From assembly GCF_030534335.1 (NCBI RefSeq), contig NZ_CP130565.1, positions 2,067,501 to 2,131,500 of the forward strand: a stretch of DNA of 64,000 nucleotides. The letters are read 5' to 3'. The position numbers and the translations under genes were made by a program. The notes under the pieces are model-generated. The model ran no database searches. It was not told the origin of the DNA and worked only from the letters and a program-made list of their open reading frames with translations. This document shows, piece by piece, positions 26,988 to 35,898 of the stretch (position 1 is the first letter of the stretch; each line of letters opens with the position of its first letter). Source of the stretch: Marivirga harenae (GTDB lineage Bacteria > Bacteroidota > Bacteroidia > Cytophagales > Cyclobacteriaceae).

Positions 26988-28271
26988 ATGCGTACCTACA
27001 TCAAAGCTGTTAAAATCATCAATTCTGCTTCTCAATGGCATAATCAAACAATTGATTTGCTGTTGGAGAATGGAATAATTGCTGACATTAATCCTTCAGG
27101 AGAAGTGGAGGCGGATCAAATAATAGAAGCTAAAGAGCTTTATGCTTCACCGTCTTGGTTGGATATGCGCGTTTTTTCTGGTGAACCTGGTGAAGAATAT
27201 CGGGAAGACTTCGAAAGTTTGGCCAAAGTCTTAGAAAGTGGAGGCTTCGGAGCGGCTCTATTGATGCCCAATACAAACCCTATCATTCAAAATAAAGCCG
27301 ACATTAAAACAATTTTATCTTATAACAGATCTCAAGTCAGTCAATTTCTTCCAGCTTCTGCTGTAACCATCAATTGTGATGGGGAAAATTTAAATGAAAT
27401 GCTGGATGTTCATCATGCCGGGGCTACAGCTTTTACCGATGGATCGCAACCGCTATGGAATAGTGATATTCTTGTCAAATCTCTGCAATATTTGCAGAAG
27501 TTCGATGGGCTGTTGATAAATTTCCCTCAAGATCATAAACTTGCTTTGTTCGGGCAAATGAATGAAGGCAAAGTAAGCACAGGTTTAGGTTTGAAAGGAA
27601 TCCCTCATTTGGCTGAAGAAATTGTAATTCAAAGAGATTTGGAATTGTTGCGCTATGCTGGAGGGAAATTGCATTTTAGTTGTGTCAGTAGTGCTAAGAG
27701 TGTAGAATTAATTAGGGATGCAAAAGCAAGAGGATTGAATGTTACTTGTGATGTAAATATTCACCATTTGATTTTAGACGATGAAAATTTGGAGTCTTTC
27801 GATACCAATTATAAAGTTTTACCACCATTACGGACTCAAAAAGATATTAAAGGTTTAATTGAAGGAGTAAATGATGGTACTATTGATGTGATCGTTTCAG
27901 GACACCAGCCATACGATCAAGATCATAAGAAAATGGAATTTGATTTAGCAGCATTTGGGATTATGGGTTCGCAAATTGTTATGCCGCTTTATCACAAATT
28001 CTTGTCAAAAGAAATTGATCTCCATACGTTTATATCTTGCATAGAAAGTAATCCTAAAAGGATCTTAAAACATGTTAATAGTAAAATTGAAGTGGGTGAA
28101 GAGATAGATTTAACTCTATTTTCTTTAAATGAAACCTGGAGGTACGATGAACATAGCAACCAATCGAAAAGTGATAATTCCCCATTTATGAATACTGAAT
28201 TTTCTGCTAAGGTCCTCGGAGTATTTCACCAGCAGCATCAGTATTTAGATTCTAAATTCACCCAATCTTAA
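26988..28271 (+). CDS. Dihydroorotase homologue, predicted catalytically inactive
   Basis: The 427-residue product aligns by eye over its whole length with bacterial dihydroorotases (amidohydrolase fold; PNTNP near 94-98, NHL-like IHHLILDD near 258-265, PPLR near 279-282). The metal ligands are gone, however. The HxH of the D-x-H-x-H motif is R61-V-F63, the later ligand position in the HVS region is C232, and the catalytic Asp of the T-D-H-A-P-H motif is G305 (VSGHQPYD). It therefore probably does not make dihydroorotate. Inactive dihydroorotase subunits are known to scaffold aspartate transcarbamoylase in Pseudomonas, but no pyrB is nearby here. It sits inside an envelope-type operon, 2 bp either side of its neighbours. 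Confidence 0.85.
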   Translation: MRTYIKAVKIINSASQWHNQTIDLLLENGIIADINPSGEVEADQIIEAKELYASPSWLDMRVFSGEPGEEYREDFESLAKVLESGGFGAALLMPNTNPIIQNKADIKTILSYNRSQVSQFLPASAVTINCDGENLNEMLDVHHAGATAFTDGSQPLWNSDILVKSLQYLQKFDGLLINFPQDHKLALFGQMNEGKVSTGLGLKGIPHLAEEIVIQRDLELLRYAGGKLHFSCVSSAKSVELIRDAKARGLNVTCDVNIHHLILDDENLESFDTNYKVLPPLRTQKDIKGLIEGVNDGTIDVIVSGHQPYDQDHKKMEFDLAAFGIMGSQIVMPLYHKFLSKEIDLHTFISCIESNPKRILKHVNSKIEVGEEIDLTLFSLNETWRYDEHSNQSKSDNSPFMNTEFSAKVLGVFHQQHQYLDSKFTQS

Positions 28272-28273
28272 TC

Positions 28274-28798
28274 ATGAGTTTATTAGTTAAAAGCCCTTTG
28301 CGATTCAGTTTAATTGCCATATTCTTTGTGGTATTGATGTTTTTTATTCTGATTTTTTTAGATAAGAACCCTGTTATTTACAGCAGTAACATCATATTCA
28401 TCGGCCCTTTGATGGCTATTTTTCTTTTTTTCAGTGTGAAGATTTTCAGGGACACGAATCCGGATGGCTTGAGATTCTGGCAAGGATTTTCAATTGGAAT
28501 TCTTTATACAATATTCTTTGCAGCTTTTTATGCAATCGTATTGTGGGCAGATGGGACTCTATTTGACACTAATCATTTTGATGAGTATCGTCAACTGATC
28601 ACGGAGAAAATTGTATCGGGTAAGGACATGCTCGTTGATCAAATGGGAGAAGAGGGATATCAAGAATACCTTAAGTCTGGAGAATCATCTAATAGTAGAA
28701 TAATTGGAAGCTTGGCTGTCAATAATGTTATAATTGGAATTGTTCTGACTCCTTTGGTTTCTTTATTTATGCGGACTAGTGAACCTAAGCGAGTATGA
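28274..28798 (+). CDS. DUF4199 family membrane protein
   Basis: The 174-residue product has helices near 10-28, 38-54, 70-93 and 148-165. It matches the DUF4199 layout, with the QGFSIGILYTIFFAAFYAIV helix and an amphipathic region rich in Glu/Asp between helices three and four. Function is unknown. It overlaps the following glycosyltransferase by 4 bp, implying coupled translation and perhaps a joint role at the inner membrane. Confidence 0.8.
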   Translation: MSLLVKSPLRFSLIAIFFVVLMFFILIFLDKNPVIYSSNIIFIGPLMAIFLFFSVKIFRDTNPDGLRFWQGFSIGILYTIFFAAFYAIVLWADGTLFDTNHFDEYRQLITEKIVSGKDMLVDQMGEEGYQEYLKSGESSNSRIIGSLAVNNVIIGIVLTPLVSLFMRTSEPKRV

Positions 28799-29760
28799 AA
28801 TATAATTTGAGTATAGTTATACCAGTATTCAATGAGGAAGAATCGATTCCTGAATTAATCACCTGGATTGAGCGGGTGATGTCTGAACACTCCTTGTTGA
28901 CTTATGAGGTGCTATTAATAGATGATGGAAGTTCAGATAACTCATGGGATCTTATTCAAGATTTAGCTACAAACAAGCTTCCCGTAAAAGGAATAAAGTT
29001 TGCTAGAAATTATGGTAAATCAGCCGCACTTCATACAGGCTTTAAGGCTTCAGAGGGCGATGTAGTTATCACCATGGATGCAGATATGCAGGACAGTCCT
29101 GATGAAATACCAGGTTTATATAATATGATTGTTAACGATAAGTTTGACATCGTTTCCGGTTGGAAAAAGAAAAGACATGACCCAATTAGCAAGACCATTC
29201 CTTCAAAGTTCTTCAATTTTGTAACGAGAAAAATTTCAGGAATTAAGCTACATGATTTCAATTGTGGATTAAAGGCCTACCGTAGTAAGGTTGTGAAAAA
29301 TATAGAGGTATATGGTGAAATGCATCGTTATATACCTGTGATTGCCAAATGGAATGGCTTTAGGAAAATAGGGGAGAAGGTAGTGCAGCATAGGGCCAGA
29401 AAATATGGGGAAACCAAATATGGCTTAGAGCGATTTCTTTACGGATTTTTGGATTTATTATCTATTACTTTTGTTTCGAAATTCAAAAAAAGTCCCATGC
29501 ATTTTTTTGGTGCCTTGGGAACGCTATCGTTCATATTCGGCTTTTTCGTTACAATTTATATCATCGGAAAGAAATTTTATGAGATCCACTATCATTTACC
29601 AGTGCGGGAAATTACTGACCAGCCCCTATTCTTTTTAGCTTTAGTGGCTCTTATTGTAGGGGTTCAGCTTTTCTTGGCTGGGTTTATTGGAGAAATGATA
29701 ACTATGAATTCGCCTAGAAAAATTGATTATATAGTAGACGAGGAAATTGGCATAGGATGA
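28795..29760 (+). CDS. GT2 glycosyltransferase, polyprenyl-phosphate sugar synthase-like
   Basis: Family-2 glycosyltransferase of 321 residues. The GT-A domain (about 1-230) starts LSIVIPVFNEEESIPEL and has VLLIDDGSSDNSW, the metal-binding DADMQDSPDEI, and FNCGLKAYR. Two C-terminal helices (about 235-262 and 275-300) give it the layout of DPM1/GtrB-type enzymes, which transfer sugar from a nucleotide donor to a lipid phosphate at the inner membrane. The sugar is not predictable. It overlaps the next glycosyltransferase by 4 bp. Confidence 0.92.
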   Translation: MKYNLSIVIPVFNEEESIPELITWIERVMSEHSLLTYEVLLIDDGSSDNSWDLIQDLATNKLPVKGIKFARNYGKSAALHTGFKASEGDVVITMDADMQDSPDEIPGLYNMIVNDKFDIVSGWKKKRHDPISKTIPSKFFNFVTRKISGIKLHDFNCGLKAYRSKVVKNIEVYGEMHRYIPVIAKWNGFRKIGEKVVQHRARKYGETKYGLERFLYGFLDLLSITFVSKFKKSPMHFFGALGTLSFIFGFFVTIYIIGKKFYEIHYHLPVREITDQPLFFLALVALIVGVQLFLAGFIGEMITMNSPRKIDYIVDEEIGIG

Positions 29761-30740
29761 GATTATATTCGGTTATAATTCCCATTTTTAATCGACCTGA
29801 TGAGATCAATGAATTACTGGAAAGTTTAACTCGTCAGACACTCCAGAACTTTGAGGTTTTAGTGATAGAAGATGGATCTACTATCAAATGTGAAGAGATC
29901 TGTCAATCTTTTTCCTCTCAGCTAAACGTCAAGTATTTCTACAAGGAAAATTCAGGACAAGGGTTTAGCAGAAATTTTGGTTTCGAAAAAGCAACAGGAG
30001 ACTACTATATCGTATTTGATTCAGACTGCATTATTCCAGCTGATTATTTTGAAACTGTAGAAAGTTTTCTGAATGAAAACCCCTTAGATGCATTTGGTGG
30101 GCCTGATGCAGCACTAGATAGTTTTACAATCGTGCAAAAAGCCATCAGTTATTCCATGACTTCCTTTTTCACAACTGGAGGAATTAGAGGAGGTGAAAAG
30201 CAACTAGAGAAATTTAGGCCTAGGAGCTTCAATATGGGGATTTCAAAAGAAGTTTTTGAAAAGACTAGTGGATATAATATTACCCGTATGGGTGAAGATA
30301 TTGAATTTAGCATCAGGATTGAAAAAGCAGGCTTTAAGACCGGATTGATTCCCAAAGCAAAAGTTTACCATAAAAGAAGGACAAAGCTAGGCCAGTTCTA
30401 TAAACAGCTTTTCTTTTTTGGTAGGGGTAGAATCAATATTTTCAGGTTCTACAAAAGTGAATTGAAACTGGTTCATTTATTCCCTCTGTTTTTTGTTCTT
30501 GGAATGGTCTTTTGGCTTTCTACTGCTTTATGGAACAGGGAGCTTTTCCAATTAGGAGGAGCACTTTTTACCATTTACTATGCACTAATAGGAATTGATG
30601 CATTCATAAAGACAAAAAATTTCTTAGTTTCATGTCTTAGTTTAGTGACCTCTTTTATTCAGCTCTTTGCTTATGGCCTAGGATTTATAAAAGAATGCTT
30701 TACATATATTGCACAGCCACAGCCAGTAGGTTTAAAATAG
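29757..30740 (+). CDS. GT2 glycosyltransferase with C-terminal membrane helices
   Basis: Second family-2 glycosyltransferase of the operon, 327 residues. It opens with YSVIIPIFNRPDEINELLES, followed by VLVIEDGST, DSDCIIP (the DxD-like metal site near 92), and the acceptor-side motif TRMGEDIEFSIRI near 180. Helices lie near 240-260 and 265-310. It probably extends a lipid-linked or surface glycan made with the preceding enzyme. It is the last gene of the operon and converges on a methyltransferase gene with a 14-bp gap. Confidence 0.9.
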   Translation: MRLYSVIIPIFNRPDEINELLESLTRQTLQNFEVLVIEDGSTIKCEEICQSFSSQLNVKYFYKENSGQGFSRNFGFEKATGDYYIVFDSDCIIPADYFETVESFLNENPLDAFGGPDAALDSFTIVQKAISYSMTSFFTTGGIRGGEKQLEKFRPRSFNMGISKEVFEKTSGYNITRMGEDIEFSIRIEKAGFKTGLIPKAKVYHKRRTKLGQFYKQLFFFGRGRINIFRFYKSELKLVHLFPLFFVLGMVFWLSTALWNRELFQLGGALFTIYYALIGIDAFIKTKNFLVSCLSLVTSFIQLFAYGLGFIKECFTYIAQPQPVGLK

Positions 30741-30754
30741 TTTAGATTTCAATA

Positions 30755-31522
30755 TCATTTACTTACCCTATATATAATTTCTCCTTTTGGTAAAGCATAT
30801 TTTTTGACTCTATACTCAGGTAGTTCGTTTATATAATTATCTTCAGTTACTGTGAAGCCGGCTTTTCTTAATCTATCAGGGTAATCTTTTCCGTATAGTC
30901 TTACATGGTCATCCTGTCCAAAGATTTTTTCTCGTTCTTTAGGATCGGTAATACTGTTATCTTCAAATGTTTTTTCAGGTACTGGTTCAAAGAATGGAAT
31001 TTGTAGAATGCCCCATCCACCCGGTTTTAATACTCTGTGCAATTCGCTCATAGCTTTGATATCATCCTCGACATGCTCCATTACATGGTTACAAAAAATC
31101 ACATCAAACGTGTCGGCTGGGAAAGGGATATCGTGAATATCCATTTTTACTTTAGCCAAAGGAGATTCAATATCAGCAGTTATATACTCTTCTCCATGCA
31201 GTTTTTCAAACTGGCTCATAAAACACTGTTCAGGTGCTACATGCAGAACTTTTAATTTAGAATTGAAGAAATTGGTTTTCTCCTTTAAATATAACCAGAT
31301 TAATCGATGTCTTTCTAATGAAAGAGTATCAGGACAAAGGGCATTTTCTCTAGGATTAACTCGGCCGTAGGGTAAAAATTTTCTGTAGCCTTTTTCATTT
31401 ATTGGGCAGTAAACATTATCGCCCCTATAAAAAAGACCAATTATTTTCAAGCTAATTCCACTTATTAACTGGATGTATTTTCTGGGGACATTTCTTAATA
31501 TGAAACTGATTATTTTTTTCAT
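30755..31522 (-). CDS. SAM-dependent methyltransferase (class I)
   Basis: The 255-residue protein has a methyltransferase fold. Motif I is the variant VLHVAPEQ near 88-95 in place of the usual Gly-rich loop. Later come a post-I acidic YITADIES, motif II FDVIFCNHVMEHVEDD near 140-155, and motif III VLKPGGWGILQIP near 165-178. This HVAPE variant is seen in methyltransferases linked to surface-glycan loci, which fits the convergent glycosyltransferases. The substrate is unknown. Confidence 0.88.
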   Translation of the reverse strand: MKKIISFILRNVPRKYIQLISGISLKIIGLFYRGDNVYCPINEKGYRKFLPYGRVNPRENALCPDTLSLERHRLIWLYLKEKTNFFNSKLKVLHVAPEQCFMSQFEKLHGEEYITADIESPLAKVKMDIHDIPFPADTFDVIFCNHVMEHVEDDIKAMSELHRVLKPGGWGILQIPFFEPVPEKTFEDNSITDPKEREKIFGQDDHVRLYGKDYPDRLRKAGFTVTEDNYINELPEYRVKKYALPKGEIIYRVSK

Positions 31523-31539
31523 GGGTATTAATTGGATTG

Positions 31540-31547
31540 CAAAGGTA
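31540..31547 (-). promoter_or_regulatory. Candidate -7 promoter element of the methyltransferase gene
   Basis: On the minus strand the bases read TACCTTTG followed by CAATCC, matching TAnnTTTG and resembling the extended TTTGCAGTCC downstream context of the ribosomal promoters in this window. It lies 17 bp before the ATG. A -33 TTTG is not evident. Confidence 0.5.
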
Positions 31548-31796
31548 ATAAAATGCTGGAATCTTCTATGAGTTCAGTTATTTGTGGAAAATTAAAGTTT
31601 TTTCAAAAAAAGCGAACCTAATCAAGAACTATTCTATTGATTGATGCATCAAGATATCGGTTTTGAAACAATACATTGGTATAAAACTATTTACTTAGTA
31701 GGGAATATTAATTGATAAGTGGTGGCTAGAATTCAATTGATAATCAATAAATTTACAATTGAGGCGTTACATGTCTTTCTTAGAACAACATCTATT

Positions 31797-33056
31797 ATGA
31801 ATAAAAAATTAATCATATCATTGTCGGCTTTGGTGATTATTATCATAGCTTTCTTCACTTTTAGGGGTGGAGGATCAACTGACACTGTTGAAATCATGAC
31901 CGAAGTTCAAAGTGGGGAATTTGTGATCGCCATTACGACCACTGGTGAACTAGAAGCTAAAAATGCCATTAAGATTACAGGTCCTTCTGGTTTACGTGCC
32001 GCTCGACTTTGGAATGTTAAGATCGATAAATTAGTAGATGAAGGAACTGTTGTGCAGAAAGGAGATTTTGTTGCTAGTTTGGATGCTTCGGAACTTTCTG
32101 ATAGGTTAAGAAACGTTGAAAATGAATATCAACAAAGCCTTTCGCAATACACGCAAACTAAACTAGATACAGCGTTAACCTTACGTCAAGCGAGAGATGA
32201 ATTAATAAATCTTGAATTTGCTGTGGAAGAAAAGAAACTAGTTTTGGAACAGTCTCAATTTGAGCCACCTGCTACAATAAAACAAGCAGAAATTGACCTT
32301 AGTAAAGCAGAAAGAGCTTTTAAACAAGCAAAAGAGAATTATTTGCTTAAGAAAGATAAAGCCGTTGCACAAATGCAAGAAGCAGCAGCTGAACTGGCAG
32401 AAGATCGCGATGAACGAGATTTTTTAGTAGAGCTGAGACAGAAATTTAGGATAATGGCTCCAGAAGACGGGATGGTCATTTATATGCGTGAATATGATGG
32501 GTCCAAGAAATCAGAAGGTGCTTCAATTGGTGCTTTTGACCCAACTGTTGCTACTTTGCCAGATTTGTCCACTATGATTTCAACCACTTTTGTAAATGAA
32601 GTAGATATCAGGAAAATTGCTAAAGGTCAACATGTCAATATTGGCTTAGATGCCTTTCCAGATAAAAAACTAACCGGTGAAGTAATATATGTTGCCAATG
32701 TTGGAGAGCAAAGGCCTAACTCGGATGCTAAAGTATTCGAAGTGAAAGTAGAAATCAATGAAAGCGACACTACACTAAGGCCTGCCATGAGTACAGCCAA
32801 CGAAATTATTACTGATGTTGTACCTAATGCAATTTATGTTCCATTAGAATCAGTTTTTAATCAAGGAGATTCCATTTCCTATATATTTAAAAAATCTAGT
32901 CTAGAAACGATAAAACAAGAAGTGGTATTAGGAAAAGCAAATGCCAATGAAGTAATCGTTACAGAAGGAGTAGAACAAGGAGAGAAAATTTACCTTATCG
33001 CACCAGATGATATGGATGAGAAGGATGTTAAGCTTTTAAAATCATCTGAAATTTAG
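31797..33056 (+). CDS. Efflux periplasmic adaptor (MFP/HlyD-MacA type)
   Basis: The 419-residue protein joins an inner-membrane permease to an outer-membrane channel. It has an N-terminal membrane anchor (about 5-20, LIISLSALVIIIIAFF) followed by a Gly-rich FRGGG. Next come the first lipoyl half-motif (GELEAKNAIKITGP), a long coiled-coil hairpin (about 95-210, rich in Glu/Gln/Leu), the second half (FRIMAPEDGMVIYM), and a beta-barrel (about 250-340). I start at the ATG at 31797; a GTG-type start at 31719 would place 26 residues before the membrane anchor. The stop abuts the permease start. Confidence 0.93.
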   Translation: MNKKLIISLSALVIIIIAFFTFRGGGSTDTVEIMTEVQSGEFVIAITTTGELEAKNAIKITGPSGLRAARLWNVKIDKLVDEGTVVQKGDFVASLDASELSDRLRNVENEYQQSLSQYTQTKLDTALTLRQARDELINLEFAVEEKKLVLEQSQFEPPATIKQAEIDLSKAERAFKQAKENYLLKKDKAVAQMQEAAAELAEDRDERDFLVELRQKFRIMAPEDGMVIYMREYDGSKKSEGASIGAFDPTVATLPDLSTMISTTFVNEVDIRKIAKGQHVNIGLDAFPDKKLTGEVIYVANVGEQRPNSDAKVFEVKVEINESDTTLRPAMSTANEIITDVVPNAIYVPLESVFNQGDSISYIFKKSSLETIKQEVVLGKANANEVIVTEGVEQGEKIYLIAPDDMDEKDVKLLKSSEI

Positions 33057-34400
33057 ATGAAGGAAAAGATACTTGCAAATTTAAATATTGCTTTCGAAGC
33101 AGTAGTCGCTAACCGAACTAGATCTTTTTTAACTGCATTGGGAATTATTTTCGGTGTTGCTGCCGTAATTGCCATGTTGGCGATTGGAAATGGTGCTCAG
33201 CAGGAGATTCTTAATCAGATCAAATTGGTAGGGGTTAATAATATTGTAATTGAGCCAGTAGTTGAGCAAACCGAGGAGAATCTTCAGCAACAAAGCAGCG
33301 GGAAAAAAGAAAAAAAGAAATTCAGCCCCGGATTAACTTTAGCCGATGCTGAAAGTATTAAGGAAATTATTCCCGGCATAGAGGAGATTAGTCCGGAAAT
33401 CATATTAGAAACCTATGTAATCCGAAACGGAATTAGACGGTCTGCAAAGTTGGTAGGCGTAGCACCTGCATACTTCAACCTTTCGGCTTTTGAGCTAAAT
33501 GAAGGAGAAATGTTTATTGATGAACATTTAAAAATAGGAAGCAGAGTCTGTATTATTGGGAAATCTGTGAAAGCGAGGTTTTTTCCCAATACTAATCCGG
33601 TCGGAAAAATGATTAAAGTGGGGCCTCATTGGCTTCAGGTAATTGGAGTTTTGAAAGAAAGAGTTTATAGTCAAAAGAGTTTGGATAATCTAGGTTTGAG
33701 AGATTTCAATATGGATATCTACACTCCGGTGCAAACTGTTCTAGTGAACTATAAAAATAGAGCTACTCTTACCCAAGCGCAGCTGAAGAAAGCTAATTCC
33801 AATAGTGGAAATGGGAGCAACAGTAATCAAAATCAATCAAGTCAAAATTATCATCAAATAGATAAGCTGACAGTGCAGGTAACGGAATCTGAAAATCTCA
33901 ATGCCACAGCGGAAATTATTTCTAGAATGTTAAAGAGAAGGCATTATGATAAAGTTGATTTTGAGGTGACAATTCCTGAATTACTTTTAAAGCAACAACA
34001 GAAAACAAAGAACATTTTTAATATTGTTTTAGGAGCCATTGCTGGAATTTCCCTTTTAGTTGGCGGCATAGGAATTATGAACATTATGCTAGCATCAGTG
34101 ATGGAACGAATAAAAGAAATTGGCTTAAGACTATCTTTAGGGGCTAAAAAATCTGATGTTGTTTTACAATTTTTATTGGAAGCTGTAATGATTAGTATCA
34201 GTGGAGGCATCATTGGTGTGATTCTCGGAATAATTTTCGCGTATTTAGTAGCTTCTTTTGCGGAAATCCCAACCATAGTAAGCGGGATATCTATCGTGAT
34301 TTCATTTGGTGTGGCAGCTACTGTAGGTTTAATTTTTGGAATTGCCCCAGCAAGGAAAGCAGCAAACCAAGACCCAATAACTTCTTTAAGATATGAATAA
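33057..34400 (+). CDS. ABC transporter permease (MacB/FtsX type)
   Basis: The 447-residue protein has a first helix near 18-42 (RSFLTALGIIFGVAAVIAML), a periplasmic MacB-like core domain (about 45-320), and three C-terminal helices (about 325-350, 370-400, 410-435) of the FtsX permease domain. The motif ERIKEIGLRLSLGAKKSDV at the cytoplasmic loop is typical. It lacks a nucleotide-binding domain, and no ATPase gene adjoins it. Two low-complexity inserts are seen in the periplasmic part: a Lys/Gln-rich one near 75-90 and an Asn/Ser/Gln-rich one near 245-265. Confidence 0.93.
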   Translation: MKEKILANLNIAFEAVVANRTRSFLTALGIIFGVAAVIAMLAIGNGAQQEILNQIKLVGVNNIVIEPVVEQTEENLQQQSSGKKEKKKFSPGLTLADAESIKEIIPGIEEISPEIILETYVIRNGIRRSAKLVGVAPAYFNLSAFELNEGEMFIDEHLKIGSRVCIIGKSVKARFFPNTNPVGKMIKVGPHWLQVIGVLKERVYSQKSLDNLGLRDFNMDIYTPVQTVLVNYKNRATLTQAQLKKANSNSGNGSNSNQNQSSQNYHQIDKLTVQVTESENLNATAEIISRMLKRRHYDKVDFEVTIPELLLKQQQKTKNIFNIVLGAIAGISLLVGGIGIMNIMLASVMERIKEIGLRLSLGAKKSDVVLQFLLEAVMISISGGIIGVILGIIFAYLVASFAEIPTIVSGISIVISFGVAATVGLIFGIAPARKAANQDPITSLRYE

Positions 34401-35850
34401 AACGCTATTTTACCTTTTAATTATTTTTATTGGACTTTCATCAATAAGTTTCAAGCTTGAGGCACAAAGAACCTACACGCTAAAGGATGTTATTCAGATA
34501 GCCAAAACTCAATCACCAGCGTATAGACGTGCGGAAACAATTAAAGAAAACCGATATTGGCAATACAGAGTGTATAAATCAAACTTTGTTCCACAGCTAA
34601 GTCTTAGTGGTACGCTACCGAACTTTAACAGGTCGGTAACCCCAATAACTCAAGAGGACGGATCAACTCAGTATCGTTCAGTATTTAACAGTAATTCTGA
34701 TGTATCATTAAATCTTGAACAGCAAATTGGTTTAACTGGTGGTACAGTTTTTTTAAATTCAACTGTCAATCGCTTTGATGATTTCGAAAGGAATGATTTT
34801 AGGTATGGGGGTGATCCATTATCAATTGGTTTTTCTCAACCATTATTTCGATTCAATGAGTTGAAATGGGATAAACAAATTGAACCGCTCAGATACGAAG
34901 AATCTAAAAGGGAGTTTGTTGAGGAATTTGAACAGATATCTAAAGATGTGTCGGAGAGATTTTTCAATTTATTAAGTGCACAAGTGAGTTTAGAAATTGC
35001 CCAAAAGAACCTGGGAAATAACGATACTATCTACAAAATTGCCCAAGGGAGATATGAACTTGGTAAAATACCTGAAAATGAATTGTTGCAATTGGAATTA
35101 AGTTTAATGAATTCAAGACAAGCAGTTGCGCAAGCAAGACTTGATTTGGAAACTACACAACTTGCATTGAAAGCTTTTCTGGGTCTAAAGAATGACGAAG
35201 AATTAAATTTGATTGTTCCAGAAGATATTCCGGAATTTCAAATCGACCCAGATGTAGCATTGAAAGAAGCATTAAGCAATAGGCAAGAGGCAATTGGGTT
35301 TAAGAGGAGATTGCTAGAAGCGGATAAGGAAGTAGATAGGGCTCAAGGAGAAACAGGCTTAAATATGAACCTCTTTGGTAGTTTTGGATTAACAAATCAA
35401 GCGGATCAATTACCTGCCATTTATCAAACTCCTGAAAACCAACAAAGAGTCCAATTGGGCTTCACCATTCCTATTGTTGATTGGGGGCGGCAAAAATCAA
35501 GAGTGAAAACAGCTGAAGCAAACTATCAATTGGTTCAATACACGGTGGAACAGGAAAAAGTAAATTTTGAACAAGAAGTTTATACCCAAGTTAGAACTTT
35601 AGAGATGCTACGAGATCAAGTAGCGATTACCCAAAAGGCTGATGATATTTCCCAAAGACGTTATAATATTGCTAAAAACCGTTATTTGATTGGGAAAATT
35701 AGTATCACAGATCTCTCAATAGCATTAACTGAAAAGGACCAAGCCAAAAGGGATTATATCAATTCTTTAGGGAATTTTTGGCAAGCCTATTATAATTTAA
35801 GACAATTAACGCTTTACGATTTTCAGGCGAACAGACGTTTAATAGAATAA
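34393..35850 (+). CDS. TolC family outer-membrane efflux protein
   Basis: Outer-membrane channel component of 485 residues with signal peptide (to about residue 24). It has two repeats of the OEP domain, each with long helices rich in Gln/Glu/Ala. The helix pairs around QISKDVSERFFNLLSAQVSLE (about 194-214) and VEQEKVNFEQEVYTQVRTLE (about 390-410) are characteristic. Its start overlaps the permease stop by 8 bp. Together with the adaptor and permease it should form a tripartite exporter; the energising ATPase must come from elsewhere. Confidence 0.93.
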   Translation: MNKTLFYLLIIFIGLSSISFKLEAQRTYTLKDVIQIAKTQSPAYRRAETIKENRYWQYRVYKSNFVPQLSLSGTLPNFNRSVTPITQEDGSTQYRSVFNSNSDVSLNLEQQIGLTGGTVFLNSTVNRFDDFERNDFRYGGDPLSIGFSQPLFRFNELKWDKQIEPLRYEESKREFVEEFEQISKDVSERFFNLLSAQVSLEIAQKNLGNNDTIYKIAQGRYELGKIPENELLQLELSLMNSRQAVAQARLDLETTQLALKAFLGLKNDEELNLIVPEDIPEFQIDPDVALKEALSNRQEAIGFKRRLLEADKEVDRAQGETGLNMNLFGSFGLTNQADQLPAIYQTPENQQRVQLGFTIPIVDWGRQKSRVKTAEANYQLVQYTVEQEKVNFEQEVYTQVRTLEMLRDQVAITQKADDISQRRYNIAKNRYLIGKISITDLSIALTEKDQAKRDYINSLGNFWQAYYNLRQLTLYDFQANRRLIE

Positions 35851-35898
35851 TTTAAAGTTTTTGGCTTTTTTATTTATTTATTTTCTGATGTTTGTAAT

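Noticed and set aside
26988-28271. Calling this gene pyrC
   Set aside because: The metal ligands and catalytic Asp are missing, so an active dihydroorotase symbol would mislead.
33944-34276. Antisense open frame of 110 codons inside the ABC permease gene
   Set aside because: It is the reverse frame of a conserved permease domain, with no family resemblance. The same holds for the long antisense frames inside mnmE, rplL, rpoB, rpoC and rplC.
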